The notes beneath the pieces are model-generated. The model was not told where the DNA came from. It made no database searches and saw only the letters and a program-made list of their open reading frames with translations. DNA of 64,000 nucleotides, from assembly GCF_009735625.1 (NCBI RefSeq), contig NZ_CP046244.1, positions 124,001 to 188,000 of the forward strand, written 5' to 3'. Origin of the DNA: Moorella glycerini (GTDB taxonomy: Bacteria > Bacillota > DSM-521 > Neomoorellales > Neomoorellaceae). Position numbers and translations under genes: made by a program. Every line of letters starts with the position of its first letter. The first letter of the stretch is position 1. Shown here piece by piece: positions 35,714 to 45,186 of this stretch.

Positions 35714-36772
35714 TCATCTCAATTTGGTAATAGCCAATCCTTCTTCGAGCATCTCGGCAAGAATTACTTCCGGTCGGGTAAAGATAGAGCCAAATTCTGG
35801 CTGCAAACCATTAACCACATAATCAAAAATGAGGCGTACCGGTTCATAACCTTGTTGAAATGTATTCTGACAAATGCAAGCGGAAACAACGCCCTTTTTC
35901 AAGAGGGCAGCTATTTCTTCGGTAACGTCAAATCCTATCAACTTAACATCTCCGGCCCTACCTTCGTCAATAATGGCCGTACCTATGCCGGCTGCGCAGG
36001 CATTGGTTACAAAAATGCCCTGCAAGTCCGGAAAATCTCTAATTATTTGCCTGGTGAGCTGGTAGGCACGCCGATCATCATCCATATTTTCCCATGTACC
36101 GATAATAGTTATTTTATTTTCTCCTTTTTCGGTTACTACCTCCAGGAACCCCTGTCTCCTTACCTCTGTGTCCTGGGTAGTTAAAAAACCGGTAAGTATA
36201 GCTATTTCTCCCTGGCCGTTAAGAAACTTGCGCATCAATTCCCCCGCTACCCGGCCGGCGCGGTAGCTGTCCAGCCCGACATAACAAAGACGCTGGCTAT
36301 CGGGAATATCGGTATTAAAGGTGACAACAGGAACACCTTTTTCGCAGGCCTGATTGATTATCTCCCGAATCAGAAGGGGATCGGTAGGGGTCAAGGCTAT
36401 CCCGTTAACACCATCAGATAAAGCTTGCTCTAATAGTGCTCGTTCACGAAAAGGGTCGCGCATACCCACTGTATAAAACGTTACTTTTACACCAAAGTCG
36501 GCTACTTCTCTGGCCGCCGCTTCTGCCCCCTCCCGTACCTGGCGCCAGAAGCTGTCAGGGATAGTAGGTATAATAAAACCTATGGTGTAAGAGACTTGTT
36601 TGACCAGTGCCCTGGCAATCTTATTGGGTTGATAATTCATTTCCCGCACCTTGGCCCATACCAGGGCTTCCGTTTCTGGATTGACGCCTCCCCGGCCGTG
36701 TAAAACCCGATCAACTGTGCCCCGGGAAATATTAAGTGCTTCAGCAATATCCTTAATTGTTACCCGTTTCAT
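35714..36772 (-). CDS. LacI-family transcriptional regulator
   Basis: This 352-residue protein has a LacI helix-turn-helix (VTIKDIAEALNISRGTVDRVLHGRGG, residues 4-29) and a periplasmic-binding-like sensor domain. ATG at 36772 with AGGAGAAG upstream. It lies 139 bases upstream of the binding-protein gene, same strand, so it probably controls the importer-methyltransferase-cupin operon and may be part of it. A palindrome upstream of its start suggests autoregulation. Confidence 0.92.
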   Translation of the reverse strand: MKRVTIKDIAEALNISRGTVDRVLHGRGGVNPETEALVWAKVREMNYQPNKIARALVKQVSYTIGFIIPTIPDSFWRQVREGAEAAAREVADFGVKVTFYTVGMRDPFRERALLEQALSDGVNGIALTPTDPLLIREIINQACEKGVPVVTFNTDIPDSQRLCYVGLDSYRAGRVAGELMRKFLNGQGEIAILTGFLTTQDTEVRRQGFLEVVTEKGENKITIIGTWENMDDDRRAYQLTRQIIRDFPDLQGIFVTNACAAGIGTAIIDEGRAGDVKLIGFDVTEEIAALLKKGVVSACICQNTFQQGYEPVRLIFDYVVNGLQPEFGSIFTRPEVILAEMLEEGLAITKLR

Positions 36773-36790
36773 GACTTCTCCTATTGTGCT

Positions 36791-36798
36791 CGTGCACG
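36791..36798. promoter_or_regulatory. Palindrome CGTGCACG upstream of the LacI gene, candidate operator
   Basis: CGTGCACG is an 8-bp perfect palindrome 19 bases before the ATG. LacI-family operators commonly have a central CG palindrome. The flanking arms are weak, so the call is tentative. Confidence 0.4.
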
Positions 36799-36871
36799 TT
36801 ATTAGTAATTATATATTCGCTATGCAGTATAAAAATCCTGCCGTCGTTTAAAAAAATTTTCTTTATTACAT

Positions 36872-38746
36872 TCATTGTTTTATGCAGTTGCCCCGGTTCC
36901 GCTTCAGCCTGGCCAGCAACCGTTCCAGTTCCCAGGTGTTGACCACATTCTCCGGTTCCAGCCAGCCGCGCCGGGCGGTAAGCACGCCGTATTCCATGTC
37001 GGCCAGGCGGTTAGGGTCATGGGCGTCGGTATTTATAGCTATGGGCACACCGTATTCTTTAGCCAGGCGGGCCGCCGTATCATTTAAATCCAGCCGGTCG
37101 GGGCTGGCATTGATCTCCAGGATGGTACCCGTCTCCGCTGCCAGCTTAATAATCCTGGTTACATCTACTGCGTAGGGCCGGCGCCGGCCCAGCATGCGGC
37201 CGGTAGGGTGCCCCAGGATATCCACATAAGGATGGCGCAGGGCCGCCTCCAGCCGGGTCATCACCTGCTCCTCTTCCTGGCGGAAGCCGGAATGGATCGA
37301 GGCGATGACCAGGTCGAATTCCTTTAAAACGTCGTCTTCATAATCCAGGCGGCCGTCGGCCAGGATGTCGACTTCAATGCCGGCCAGGATGGTAATACCT
37401 GCCAGTTCTTCCTTCAGCCGGACAATCTCCTCGCGCTGGGCCTTTAACTGCTCGACGCTCAGGCCCCTGGCCACCACCAGGGAGCGGGAGTGATCGGTAA
37501 TGGCGATATACTGGTACCCCCTGGCCTGCGCCGCCGCAGCCATGGCGGCAATGGTTGCCACCCCGTCGCTGTAGCGGCTGTGCATATGGAGGTCGCCGCG
37601 GATATCCGCCAGGGTAATTAAGCGGGGTAGCTCACCCCTCAGGGCGGCTTCTATTTCCCCGCGGTCCTCGCGCAACTCCGGCACAATGTAAGGCAAACCC
37701 AGGCGCTGGTAAAAAAAGGGTTCTGCAGGCTGGTCCTCCCTGGCAGGCCGGCCCACCATGGCAGGAGGAGCTTCCTGCCCGACCGCGCCTATTTGCAGCC
37801 CCCCCGTCTCTCCCGCAGCATCTTCCCCCTCTCCGGCAGTACCCTCCTGGCCTGCGGCCAGGACAGCCTTCTCTTCGGCCAGCCAGCGCGGGGTAGCAAG
37901 GCCCAGATCAGCCACACCCAGGCCGCGGCTGGCGGCCAGGCTTATTAGCCGCCGGCGGTGGGCCTTTGAACCCGTGGCATAAAACAGGGTAGCCGCAAAG
38001 TCCTCCGGTGGAACCAGGATGATTTCAATCTTCACGCCCAGGGTTGTCCGCAAGGAAAGGCGGTCCGGCTCGCTGGCCAGCACTTCCTTCACCTGGGGGT
38101 ACCGGGGCATGACGTCTGCTACCTGGTTACCGGGCTGCACGGCTACCACCAGGTCAACATCGCCCACCATCTCGCAACCGCGCCGGACGCTGCCGGCTAT
38201 GGCCACCCTCTCAACCCCTGGTATAGCCAGGATCTGGTCCCGCAAGAGCAAAGCCAGGGGCCGGGCTACCCCCACGGGCACCTGCTCCCTTACTTCCTTT
38301 AACATTTCCACGCCCCGTAGGATGGCCAGTTCCGTCTTGCTGCCCATGCCGGGCAGGGTCCTGATGCGCTTCTCCTGGGCCGCCGTCTCCAGCTCTTCCA
38401 GGGTCGTAATGCCCAGGCCCTGGTAAATCTGGCGTATGGAACGACTGCCCAGGCCGGGGATGGCCAGCATTTCCCTCAAGCCCGGCGGTACTTCCCGGCG
38501 TAAATTCTCAAGGAAGGCAGACCGGCCCGTAGTTAACAGCTCGGCGATTTTTTTGGCCAGGTTCTTGCCCACCCCGGGAATCTCTTCCAGGGCATCCCGG
38601 GCATAAAGGGCGGCCGCCTCTTCTTCCAGGTTTTCCAGGGCCCGGGCGGCGCGGTGATAGGCGCGCACTTTAAAGGGTTCTTCCCCCTTTAATTCCAGCA
38701 AGTCGCCCATTTCCGTCAAGGCCCAGGCAAGCTCCAGGTTGGTCAA
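36872..38746 (-). CDS. polX: DNA polymerase X with PHP 3'-5' exonuclease domain
   Basis: This 624-residue bacterial PolX has N-terminal helix-hairpin-helix domains (EEIPGVGKNLAKKIAELL, IPGLGSRSIRQIY), a nucleotidyltransferase domain (AGSVRRGCEMVGDVDLVV, residues 184-201) and a C-terminal PHP domain (DLHMHSRYSDG at 385, ITDHS, HPTGR, INTDAHDP). It acts in DNA repair. Between the two catalytic parts, residues about 295-343 form a Gly/Ala/Glu-rich linker absent from the usual 570-580-residue enzyme. Start is TTG at 38746, overlapping the zapA stop as TTGA. Confidence 0.94.
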   Translation of the reverse strand: MTNLELAWALTEMGDLLELKGEEPFKVRAYHRAARALENLEEEAAALYARDALEEIPGVGKNLAKKIAELLTTGRSAFLENLRREVPPGLREMLAIPGLGSRSIRQIYQGLGITTLEELETAAQEKRIRTLPGMGSKTELAILRGVEMLKEVREQVPVGVARPLALLLRDQILAIPGVERVAIAGSVRRGCEMVGDVDLVVAVQPGNQVADVMPRYPQVKEVLASEPDRLSLRTTLGVKIEIILVPPEDFAATLFYATGSKAHRRRLISLAASRGLGVADLGLATPRWLAEEKAVLAAGQEGTAGEGEDAAGETGGLQIGAVGQEAPPAMVGRPAREDQPAEPFFYQRLGLPYIVPELREDRGEIEAALRGELPRLITLADIRGDLHMHSRYSDGVATIAAMAAAAQARGYQYIAITDHSRSLVVARGLSVEQLKAQREEIVRLKEELAGITILAGIEVDILADGRLDYEDDVLKEFDLVIASIHSGFRQEEEQVMTRLEAALRHPYVDILGHPTGRMLGRRRPYAVDVTRIIKLAAETGTILEINASPDRLDLNDTAARLAKEYGVPIAINTDAHDPNRLADMEYGVLTARRGWLEPENVVNTWELERLLARLKRNRGNCIKQ

Positions 38747-39018
38747 CCCCGTTTTTCCTCCTGTATCAATTTTACCAGGGTATCGTAATCCTGCTGGACT
38801 TTATAGAGTTCATCGGCAATATTCAGGGCCGCGAGCACGGCCACCTTTACCGGGGGATAATGGGGGAACTTCTGGCTGACCTGGCGCATCTTTTTGTCTA
38901 CATAGGATGCCAGCATCTGGATATATTCCGGCGCTTCCCCCTTGACAATATAATCCTGCCCATTGATGTTGACAGTGGTCCGGTCCTGTACCGGGATCTG
39001 CCGCTCGGCCTGGGGCAA
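38743..39018 (-). CDS. zapA: Cell division protein ZapA
   Basis: This 91-residue protein has the ZapA fold: beta strands (TTVNINGQDYIVKG), then EYIQMLASYVDKKMRQVS and a coiled coil (VLAALNIADELYKVQQDYDTL). It stabilises FtsZ filaments. The TTG at 39018 is chosen because GGGAGG lies eight bases upstream; the frame stays open further upstream without homology. It overlaps polX by 4 bases. Confidence 0.88.
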   Translation of the reverse strand: MPQAERQIPVQDRTTVNINGQDYIVKGEAPEYIQMLASYVDKKMRQVSQKFPHYPPVKVAVLAALNIADELYKVQQDYDTLVKLIQEEKRG

Positions 39019-39131
39019 GATAAATCCCTCCCTTTTAGCGTAGTAGACCCTTATGCCATGCTTATGACACCAGCAGAAGATGAAAACAGCTGCGCCTGTA
39101 ACGGGACTCAGCCCGGCATAAGCAGAAGGGT

Positions 39132-39157
39132 GAAAATGGTATCTTTTTACCATTTTC
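39132..39157. repeat. Perfect hairpin between pheT and zapA
   Basis: GAAAATGGTA and TACCATTTTC form a perfect 10-bp stem with a six-base loop. On the minus strand it lies about 110 bases upstream of zapA. It has only A/T-rich flanks and no clear T-run, so it is more likely a regulatory hairpin or repeat than a terminator. Confidence 0.6.
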
Positions 39158-39353
39158 GCTTCCGGGAGGGTAAAATCCTTCTGGCAACCACAAACAATAC
39201 CGCGGAATTTTTCCGGCACCCCGGCAGTAGGGCACCACAGGGGGAGGGTACCACACCTGCAATCCCTATATGCTGGATCGCCCACGCACACGGTGGGATG
39301 TAGGGATATACATTCCAATCACTTGTGTTACCGTAGCGGAGAAGGAAAATGGT

Positions 39354-39416
39354 AGTCGGACAGGCTTTCATCCGGAACTGGCTTAGCCAGTTCCTACAAG
39401 TCTCCAACATCCGACT
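39354..39416. repeat. Nested inverted repeats just downstream of pheT
   Basis: AGTCGGA (39354-39360) pairs with TCCGACT (39410-39416), and inside it GGAACTGGC (39374-39382) pairs perfectly with GCCAGTTCC (39386-39394) around TTA. A third T-rich hairpin lies at 39132. The whole 39019-39432 gap has no recognised gene. It might be a terminator-like or structured RNA element of undetermined type. Confidence 0.6.
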
Positions 39417-39432
39417 TCCTGCCTCCGACCTC

Positions 39433-41844
39433 TTATGCTCGCAGGGTGGCGCCCAGGCGTTCCTCCAGGGCTTTTTGTATCCTTCCCTGGGCGGCATTGA
39501 CCTCAGCATCCGTCAGGGTCCGGTCCGGCAGCTGGTAAACCAGGGTATAGGCCAGGCTTTTGTAACCTTCAGGGATGGGAGCCCCCTGGTAGACATCAAA
39601 GAGGGTACAGCTTTTGAGCAGGTCGCCGCCTGCCTCCTTGATAACTTCTTCTACCGCTGCCGCCGGGAGATTATCCCCTACCACCACCGCCAGGTCCCTT
39701 TCCACGGCCGGGAAACGGGGTAAAGGCTCGTAACCTAATTGCCTCTGGTTCAGGGTACCTGCCTGGTCCCAGTCCAGCTCGAAGACACAGGCCCTTGATG
39801 GTAAATCAAAAGCCGCCAGGACGTCCGGGTGCAGTTCGCCTAAGAATCCCAGGCTTAACTCCCCGGCCTTGATAGTTGCCGCCCGGCCGGGATGGAGGAA
39901 GGGATAAGCAGTTGCAGCTTCCCAGGTGATGCCTTTGATTTTTACCCTGGCCAGGATATTTTCCACTATGCCTTTAAGATAAAAGAAATCCATCTCCACC
40001 GCCGGCCAGTTCCAGCCGTGGTCGATAGTCCCCATGACCAGCCCGCCCAGGCGTAAGGGCTCGGCCGGTAACTGCCGGCCCGCGGGAATAAATACCCGGC
40101 CCAGTTCATAAATGGCCACCGGCAGCACCCGGCGGCTGGCATTACGCCCGGCCACCTCCAGCAAACCGGGTAGGAGGGAAGGCCGCATGATACCCTGCTC
40201 ATCCCTCAGGGGATTCTGGATTTTTACCGCCTGCCGCCAGGGGTGACCGGGGGGTAGCAGCAGCTGGTCCAGGACGCGGGGACCGATAAAGCTGTAGGTA
40301 ACGACTTCCGCCAGGCCGGCCGTTGCCGCCGCCTCCCGGCCGGCTTCCTCCCAGCGCTGGGCCGGGGTCTGCTTTTCCCGGGCGGTGATATTCCCCGGCA
40401 GGGTCACCGGGATGTTATCATAGCCGTACAGCCGGGCAATTTCTTCCACCAGGTCGATTTCCCGGGTCAGGTCGCCCCGGTAGGCCGGGACAGTTACCTG
40501 GAAAGGCCCTTCCCCGCTGACTTCCAGGTGGAGGCGCTCCAGGAGTTCCTTCATGGCCGCCGGCGTAAGGGTAGTCCCCAGGAGGTAGTTTACCCGTTGC
40601 GGTCTTAAAAGTATTGTTACCGGCCGGCGCTTCCTTACATAGCAGTCCAGCCGGCCCCGGGCCACGCTGCCGCCGGCCAGTTCTGCCATGAGCCGGGCCG
40701 CCCGGTCGGCGGCTGCGGCTGCCCCTTCCAGGTTGACACCCCGCTCAAAACGGGTCGAGGCTTCCGAGCGCAGGCCCAGCTTGCGGGAGGTGCGGCGAAT
40801 GGAAGCGCCGTCAAAATGGGCGGATTCGATCAGGATGTTGGCCGTCTCCGGGGTAACCTCCGTCTCCAGCCCGCCCATGACACCGGCCACGGCCACCGGC
40901 CGGGCAGCGTCGGCAATGACCAGCATTTCCGGGTCCAGTTCCCGCTCCACATCATCCAGGGTCTTTATTTTCTCCTCTGCTGCGGCCCGGCGGACGATAA
41001 TGCGGTGCTGCTGCAGGAGGTCGTAATCAAAGGCATGTAAAGGCTGGCCCATTTCCAGCATGACAAAGTTGGTTATATCCACCACGTTATTAATCGGCCG
41101 CATGCCGGCGGCGCGCAAGCAGGCCTGGAGCCACCCGGGAGAGGGGCCGATGCGCACCCCGCTCACCAGGCGGGCCACATAACGGGCGCACAGGTCGGGA
41201 GCTTCGATTTCCACGGCCGCGAGATCCTCGATGCGCCGCTCGTCTTCCCGGACGGCAATTTCCGGCAGGCGTAAAGGTACACCGGTAAGGGCCGCCACTT
41301 CCCGCGCGACGCCCAAAATGCTCAGGCAGTCGGCCCTGTTGGGAGTAAGTTCCAGCACCAGGACGACATCATTAAGCCCCAGGACCTCAGCTGCATCAGC
41401 ACCCGGGGGAGCATCCGGCGGCAGGGTAAGGATCCCTTCCCGGTCGGCCGGGGAGATGAGGCTGGCATCCAGCCCCAGTTCCTGGGCCGAGCAGAGCATG
41501 CCTTCGGAGGCCACGCCGCGGAAGGTAGCCCGGCGTATCTCCTTCCCTGCCGGTAACCGCGCTCCCTCCAGGGCTACGGCCACCGTCTGGCCGGCGTACA
41601 CATTGGGCGCCCCTGTTACCAGCTGGAGTTCCCGGCCTGTATCAACCCGGCAGATGACCAGGTGTTCGGCATTGGGATGAGGGGTGATAGCTTCGATTCT
41701 CCCAGCAACCACTCCTTGAAAATCCGGGGCCAGGTTTTCTATGTTTTCCACCGCCAGGCCGGCCATGGTCAGTTTTTCCGCCAGCTCTTCCGGCGGCAAG
41801 TCGACGGCGACGTATTGTTGCAGCCATTTATAGGGAACACGCAA
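39433..41844 (-). CDS. pheT: Phenylalanyl-tRNA synthetase beta subunit
   Basis: This 803-residue protein has the PheT domains in order: an N-terminal tRNA-binding OB fold ([21 protein letters not shown]), B3/B4 editing region, B5 domain ([13 protein letters not shown]), and a C-terminal anticodon-binding ferredoxin-like fold. It charges tRNA-Phe with PheS. Start is TTG at 41844 with AAAGGAG upstream. It lies 14 bases after pheS. Confidence 0.97.
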   Translation of the reverse strand: MRVPYKWLQQYVAVDLPPEELAEKLTMAGLAVENIENLAPDFQGVVAGRIEAITPHPNAEHLVICRVDTGRELQLVTGAPNVYAGQTVAVALEGARLPAGKEIRRATFRGVASEGMLCSAQELGLDASLISPADREGILTLPPDAPPGADAAEVLGLNDVVLVLELTPNRADCLSILGVAREVAALTGVPLRLPEIAVREDERRIEDLAAVEIEAPDLCARYVARLVSGVRIGPSPGWLQACLRAAGMRPINNVVDITNFVMLEMGQPLHAFDYDLLQQHRIIVRRAAAEEKIKTLDDVERELDPEMLVIADAARPVAVAGVMGGLETEVTPETANILIESAHFDGASIRRTSRKLGLRSEASTRFERGVNLEGAAAAADRAARLMAELAGGSVARGRLDCYVRKRRPVTILLRPQRVNYLLGTTLTPAAMKELLERLHLEVSGEGPFQVTVPAYRGDLTREIDLVEEIARLYGYDNIPVTLPGNITAREKQTPAQRWEEAGREAAATAGLAEVVTYSFIGPRVLDQLLLPPGHPWRQAVKIQNPLRDEQGIMRPSLLPGLLEVAGRNASRRVLPVAIYELGRVFIPAGRQLPAEPLRLGGLVMGTIDHGWNWPAVEMDFFYLKGIVENILARVKIKGITWEAATAYPFLHPGRAATIKAGELSLGFLGELHPDVLAAFDLPSRACVFELDWDQAGTLNQRQLGYEPLPRFPAVERDLAVVVGDNLPAAAVEEVIKEAGGDLLKSCTLFDVYQGAPIPEGYKSLAYTLVYQLPDRTLTDAEVNAAQGRIQKALEERLGATLRA

Positions 41845-41858
41845 TTGGAGTCACTCCT

Positions 41859-43132
<1,274 letters not shown>

Positions 43133-43305
43133 ATTCATAGCATTTGAACGACAATCATTTTTTTACCTACTGGGTAACCAGCCTGCGGTAAATGATGTAG
43201 GCAGCGATAGAACCAGTTTTTTCGAAAAGCCTCCAAAAGAACTCCGCCGACAGGACCAACCTATCACGACCTTTCCTGGAGCTTTTGGGGGTAACCTCAG
43301 ACTTA

Positions 43306-43335
43306 ATTATAGCATAGCCCCCCCGGCCGTGACAA
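43306..43335 (-). promoter_or_regulatory. Sigma-A type promoter of pheST
   Basis: On the minus strand TTGTCA (43335-43330) and TATAAT (43311-43306) are 18 bases apart, placing the transcript start near 43299, about 170 bases before stem I of the T-box. Confidence 0.75.
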
Positions 43336-43343
43336 GGCGTAGT

Positions 43344-44501
43344 TTAACCCCGCGCCCGGCGCCTGGCAAGAAGCCTGGCTTTGAGGGCGGCCAGAAGATC
43401 CAGCTGGGTCTCCAGGGAGTGGACATTTACCGCCAGGATTTCCCCGATTTTTTGTAAGCGGTAGCGGAGAGTGTTGGGATGGAGGTAAAAGTGGCGGGCA
43501 ATAGCCTGGAAGTCACCGTTAAACTGAAAGTATTTCTCCAGAACTTCCAGGTAGTTCGTCCCGTTCTCCTGGTCAAAGGCCTCCAGCCGGCCCAAGGTTT
43601 GCTGGTAGTAATCTTCCAGCTGGTATGGTGTTAACTGGTAAAGGAGCTTTTCTACTCCCAGTTCGGCAAAAAAGACTAGCCCCGTCTCCCGGCGCAGTTT
43701 GCCTATCTCCAGGGCTATTTTAGCCTCCTGGAAACTTAAATACAGGTCGGTAGTGGAAGGGTAAAAAAGGCCTACCCCGCCGCCCAGGTGCATGCCGGGG
43801 GCGTAACGGGACAGTTTTTGCTGCAGGGTGCTGAAAATTTTCTTTAACCTTTGGCCGGTGGCTCCCTTATCCTCCAGGGCGGGGATAATGATTACCAGTT
43901 GCCGTTCCCGGGGCAGCAGGATGGCTTCCGGGTAATCCTCCCGGACTATGACGCCTGCCAGTTCTTGAAACTGTTCCTCCGGGCCGGCCAGGAGCTCCAC
44001 GACCATTAAGGCATGGGGCCGGGTTAAATCCCAGCCCCACAACTGCCCCCTGGCTACCAGGACTTCCTTGGATTCAAAGTTATTGTACAGGAGATCATAA
44101 ACGAAATCGGCGCGGTGGCACCTTTCGGCAGCAATGACCGCCTGATCCCTGGCCAGTGCCAGCAGGAGCAACCTGCTGGCCTGGTCGATATTGGCCACTA
44201 CCGGTTGGGGAAGACCCTTTTCCCCCAGGGCCAGAAGGTAACCGTAATTAGTGGCACCGCTTTTTAAAGCCACGGCCAGATAGGTCCACCGGCCAAAGGC
44301 GGCTTCTTCCCGGCCAGGAGATAAACTGAAGGGCAGGTAACTGCCGGCAGGGAACTCCACCGCATCGCTGGTTGCTAAAACCTTCCCCCAGGGATTGCTG
44401 ATGATAAAGACGGTCCTGAACTGCCGCCCCAGGTAGTGAACGAGGCTTTCCAGGGTACTACCTTTAATAATAAGATCTATCAAACCTGTTAAAATATCCA
44501 T
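43344..44501 (-). CDS. PucR/CdaR-family transcriptional regulator
   Basis: This 385-residue protein has an N-terminal sensor-like domain and a C-terminal PucR helix-turn-helix (FYLHPNTLRYRLQKIGEILA, about residues 345-365), with a GGDEF-like core region typical of the family. PucR regulators respond to purines, sugar acids or other metabolites. The ATG at 44501 follows GGGAGAGAG. It lies just downstream of the soluble molybdopterin oxidoreductase operon and might regulate it (inference). Confidence 0.82.
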   Translation of the reverse strand: MDILTGLIDLIIKGSTLESLVHYLGRQFRTVFIISNPWGKVLATSDAVEFPAGSYLPFSLSPGREEAAFGRWTYLAVALKSGATNYGYLLALGEKGLPQPVVANIDQASRLLLLALARDQAVIAAERCHRADFVYDLLYNNFESKEVLVARGQLWGWDLTRPHALMVVELLAGPEEQFQELAGVIVREDYPEAILLPRERQLVIIIPALEDKGATGQRLKKIFSTLQQKLSRYAPGMHLGGGVGLFYPSTTDLYLSFQEAKIALEIGKLRRETGLVFFAELGVEKLLYQLTPYQLEDYYQQTLGRLEAFDQENGTNYLEVLEKYFQFNGDFQAIARHFYLHPNTLRYRLQKIGEILAVNVHSLETQLDLLAALKARLLARRRARG

Positions 44502-44607
44502 TTGCACTCTCTCCCGCTGTTTTTGCGCCCCATTTCCTGCCTGCCACTCCCTGGCCGCCTTTATTCTTTAAACTTTTTTGTATTATTTTCAAATTATTGG
44601 CCGCTAT

Positions 44608-44624
44608 TTTGTAATAATTACAAA
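44608..44624. promoter_or_regulatory. Perfect palindrome upstream of the PucR gene
   Basis: TTTGTAATAATTACAAA is a 17-bp perfect palindrome in the 127-base gap between the ferredoxin gene and the PucR start. It is a candidate operator, possibly for autoregulation. Confidence 0.45.
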
Positions 44625-44628
44625 CACC

Positions 44629-45186
44629 CTACCGCTGGACCTGCTGCCAGAAATGCCGGCCTTCTCCAGAGCGGTTTATTTGCAGGGAAGGCAGGGTTAA
44701 GGCCGGGTCAGGCAAAAAAGCTAGCCACTGGGAATAGGGGGCCGCGCCGGGGTCGCCTTCCCAGGTTATCATATTCAGGGCGCCGGTGGGGCAGGCGGCC
44801 ACGCAGGCCGGCAGCAACCCCTGGTCCAGGCGGGCCAGGCAGAAATTACATTTTTCTGCCTTGCGCGTTTCCGGGTTATAGCGGGGTGCTTGGTAGGGAC
44901 AGGCCTGGACGCAAGCCTGGCAACCCTGGCAGCGGCGGGGCAGGTGCAGGACCAGGCCGTCGCGGCGCTTCCAGTAGGCCTTTTCCGGGCAAACCCGGAG
45001 GCACTCCGGGTTGCGGCAATGGTTGCAGGCCAGGGAAACATAGTAACGGCGGCCGTCCTCTTCTCCTTCCCTCACCTGGCGCCAATTGATGGGGCCGGCT
45101 GTCTGGTGCTCGTTCTTGCAGGCTAGCTGGCAGTTACGGCAGCCCACACAGCGCTCCAGGCGCAGGACAAAGGCTCTTTGCTTCAC
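44629..45186 (-). CDS. Four-cluster ferredoxin subunit (DmsB/PhsB-like) of a molybdopterin oxidoreductase
   Basis: This 185-residue protein has four cysteine clusters typical of DmsB-type electron-transfer subunits (CVGCRNCQLACKNEH, CNHCRNPECLRVCP, CQGCQACVQACPYQ, CNFCLARLDQG with CVAACP). It passes electrons between 4Fe-4S clusters. The GTG at 45186 overlaps the catalytic-subunit stop (GTGA), with GGAGGTC upstream. No membrane anchor gene follows in this operon. Confidence 0.9.
   Translation of the reverse strand: MKQRAFVLRLERCVGCRNCQLACKNEHQTAGPINWRQVREGEEDGRRYYVSLACNHCRNPECLRVCPEKAYWKRRDGLVLHLPRRCQGCQACVQACPYQAPRYNPETRKAEKCNFCLARLDQGLLPACVAACPTGALNMITWEGDPGAAPYSQWLAFLPDPALTLPSLQINRSGEGRHFWQQVQR

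Noticed and set aside
39019-39318. Open frame extending upstream of zapA with many cysteines
   Set aside because: It has no ribosome-binding site and no recognisable domain; the region is better explained by hairpins, and zapA begins at the well-placed TTG at 39018.
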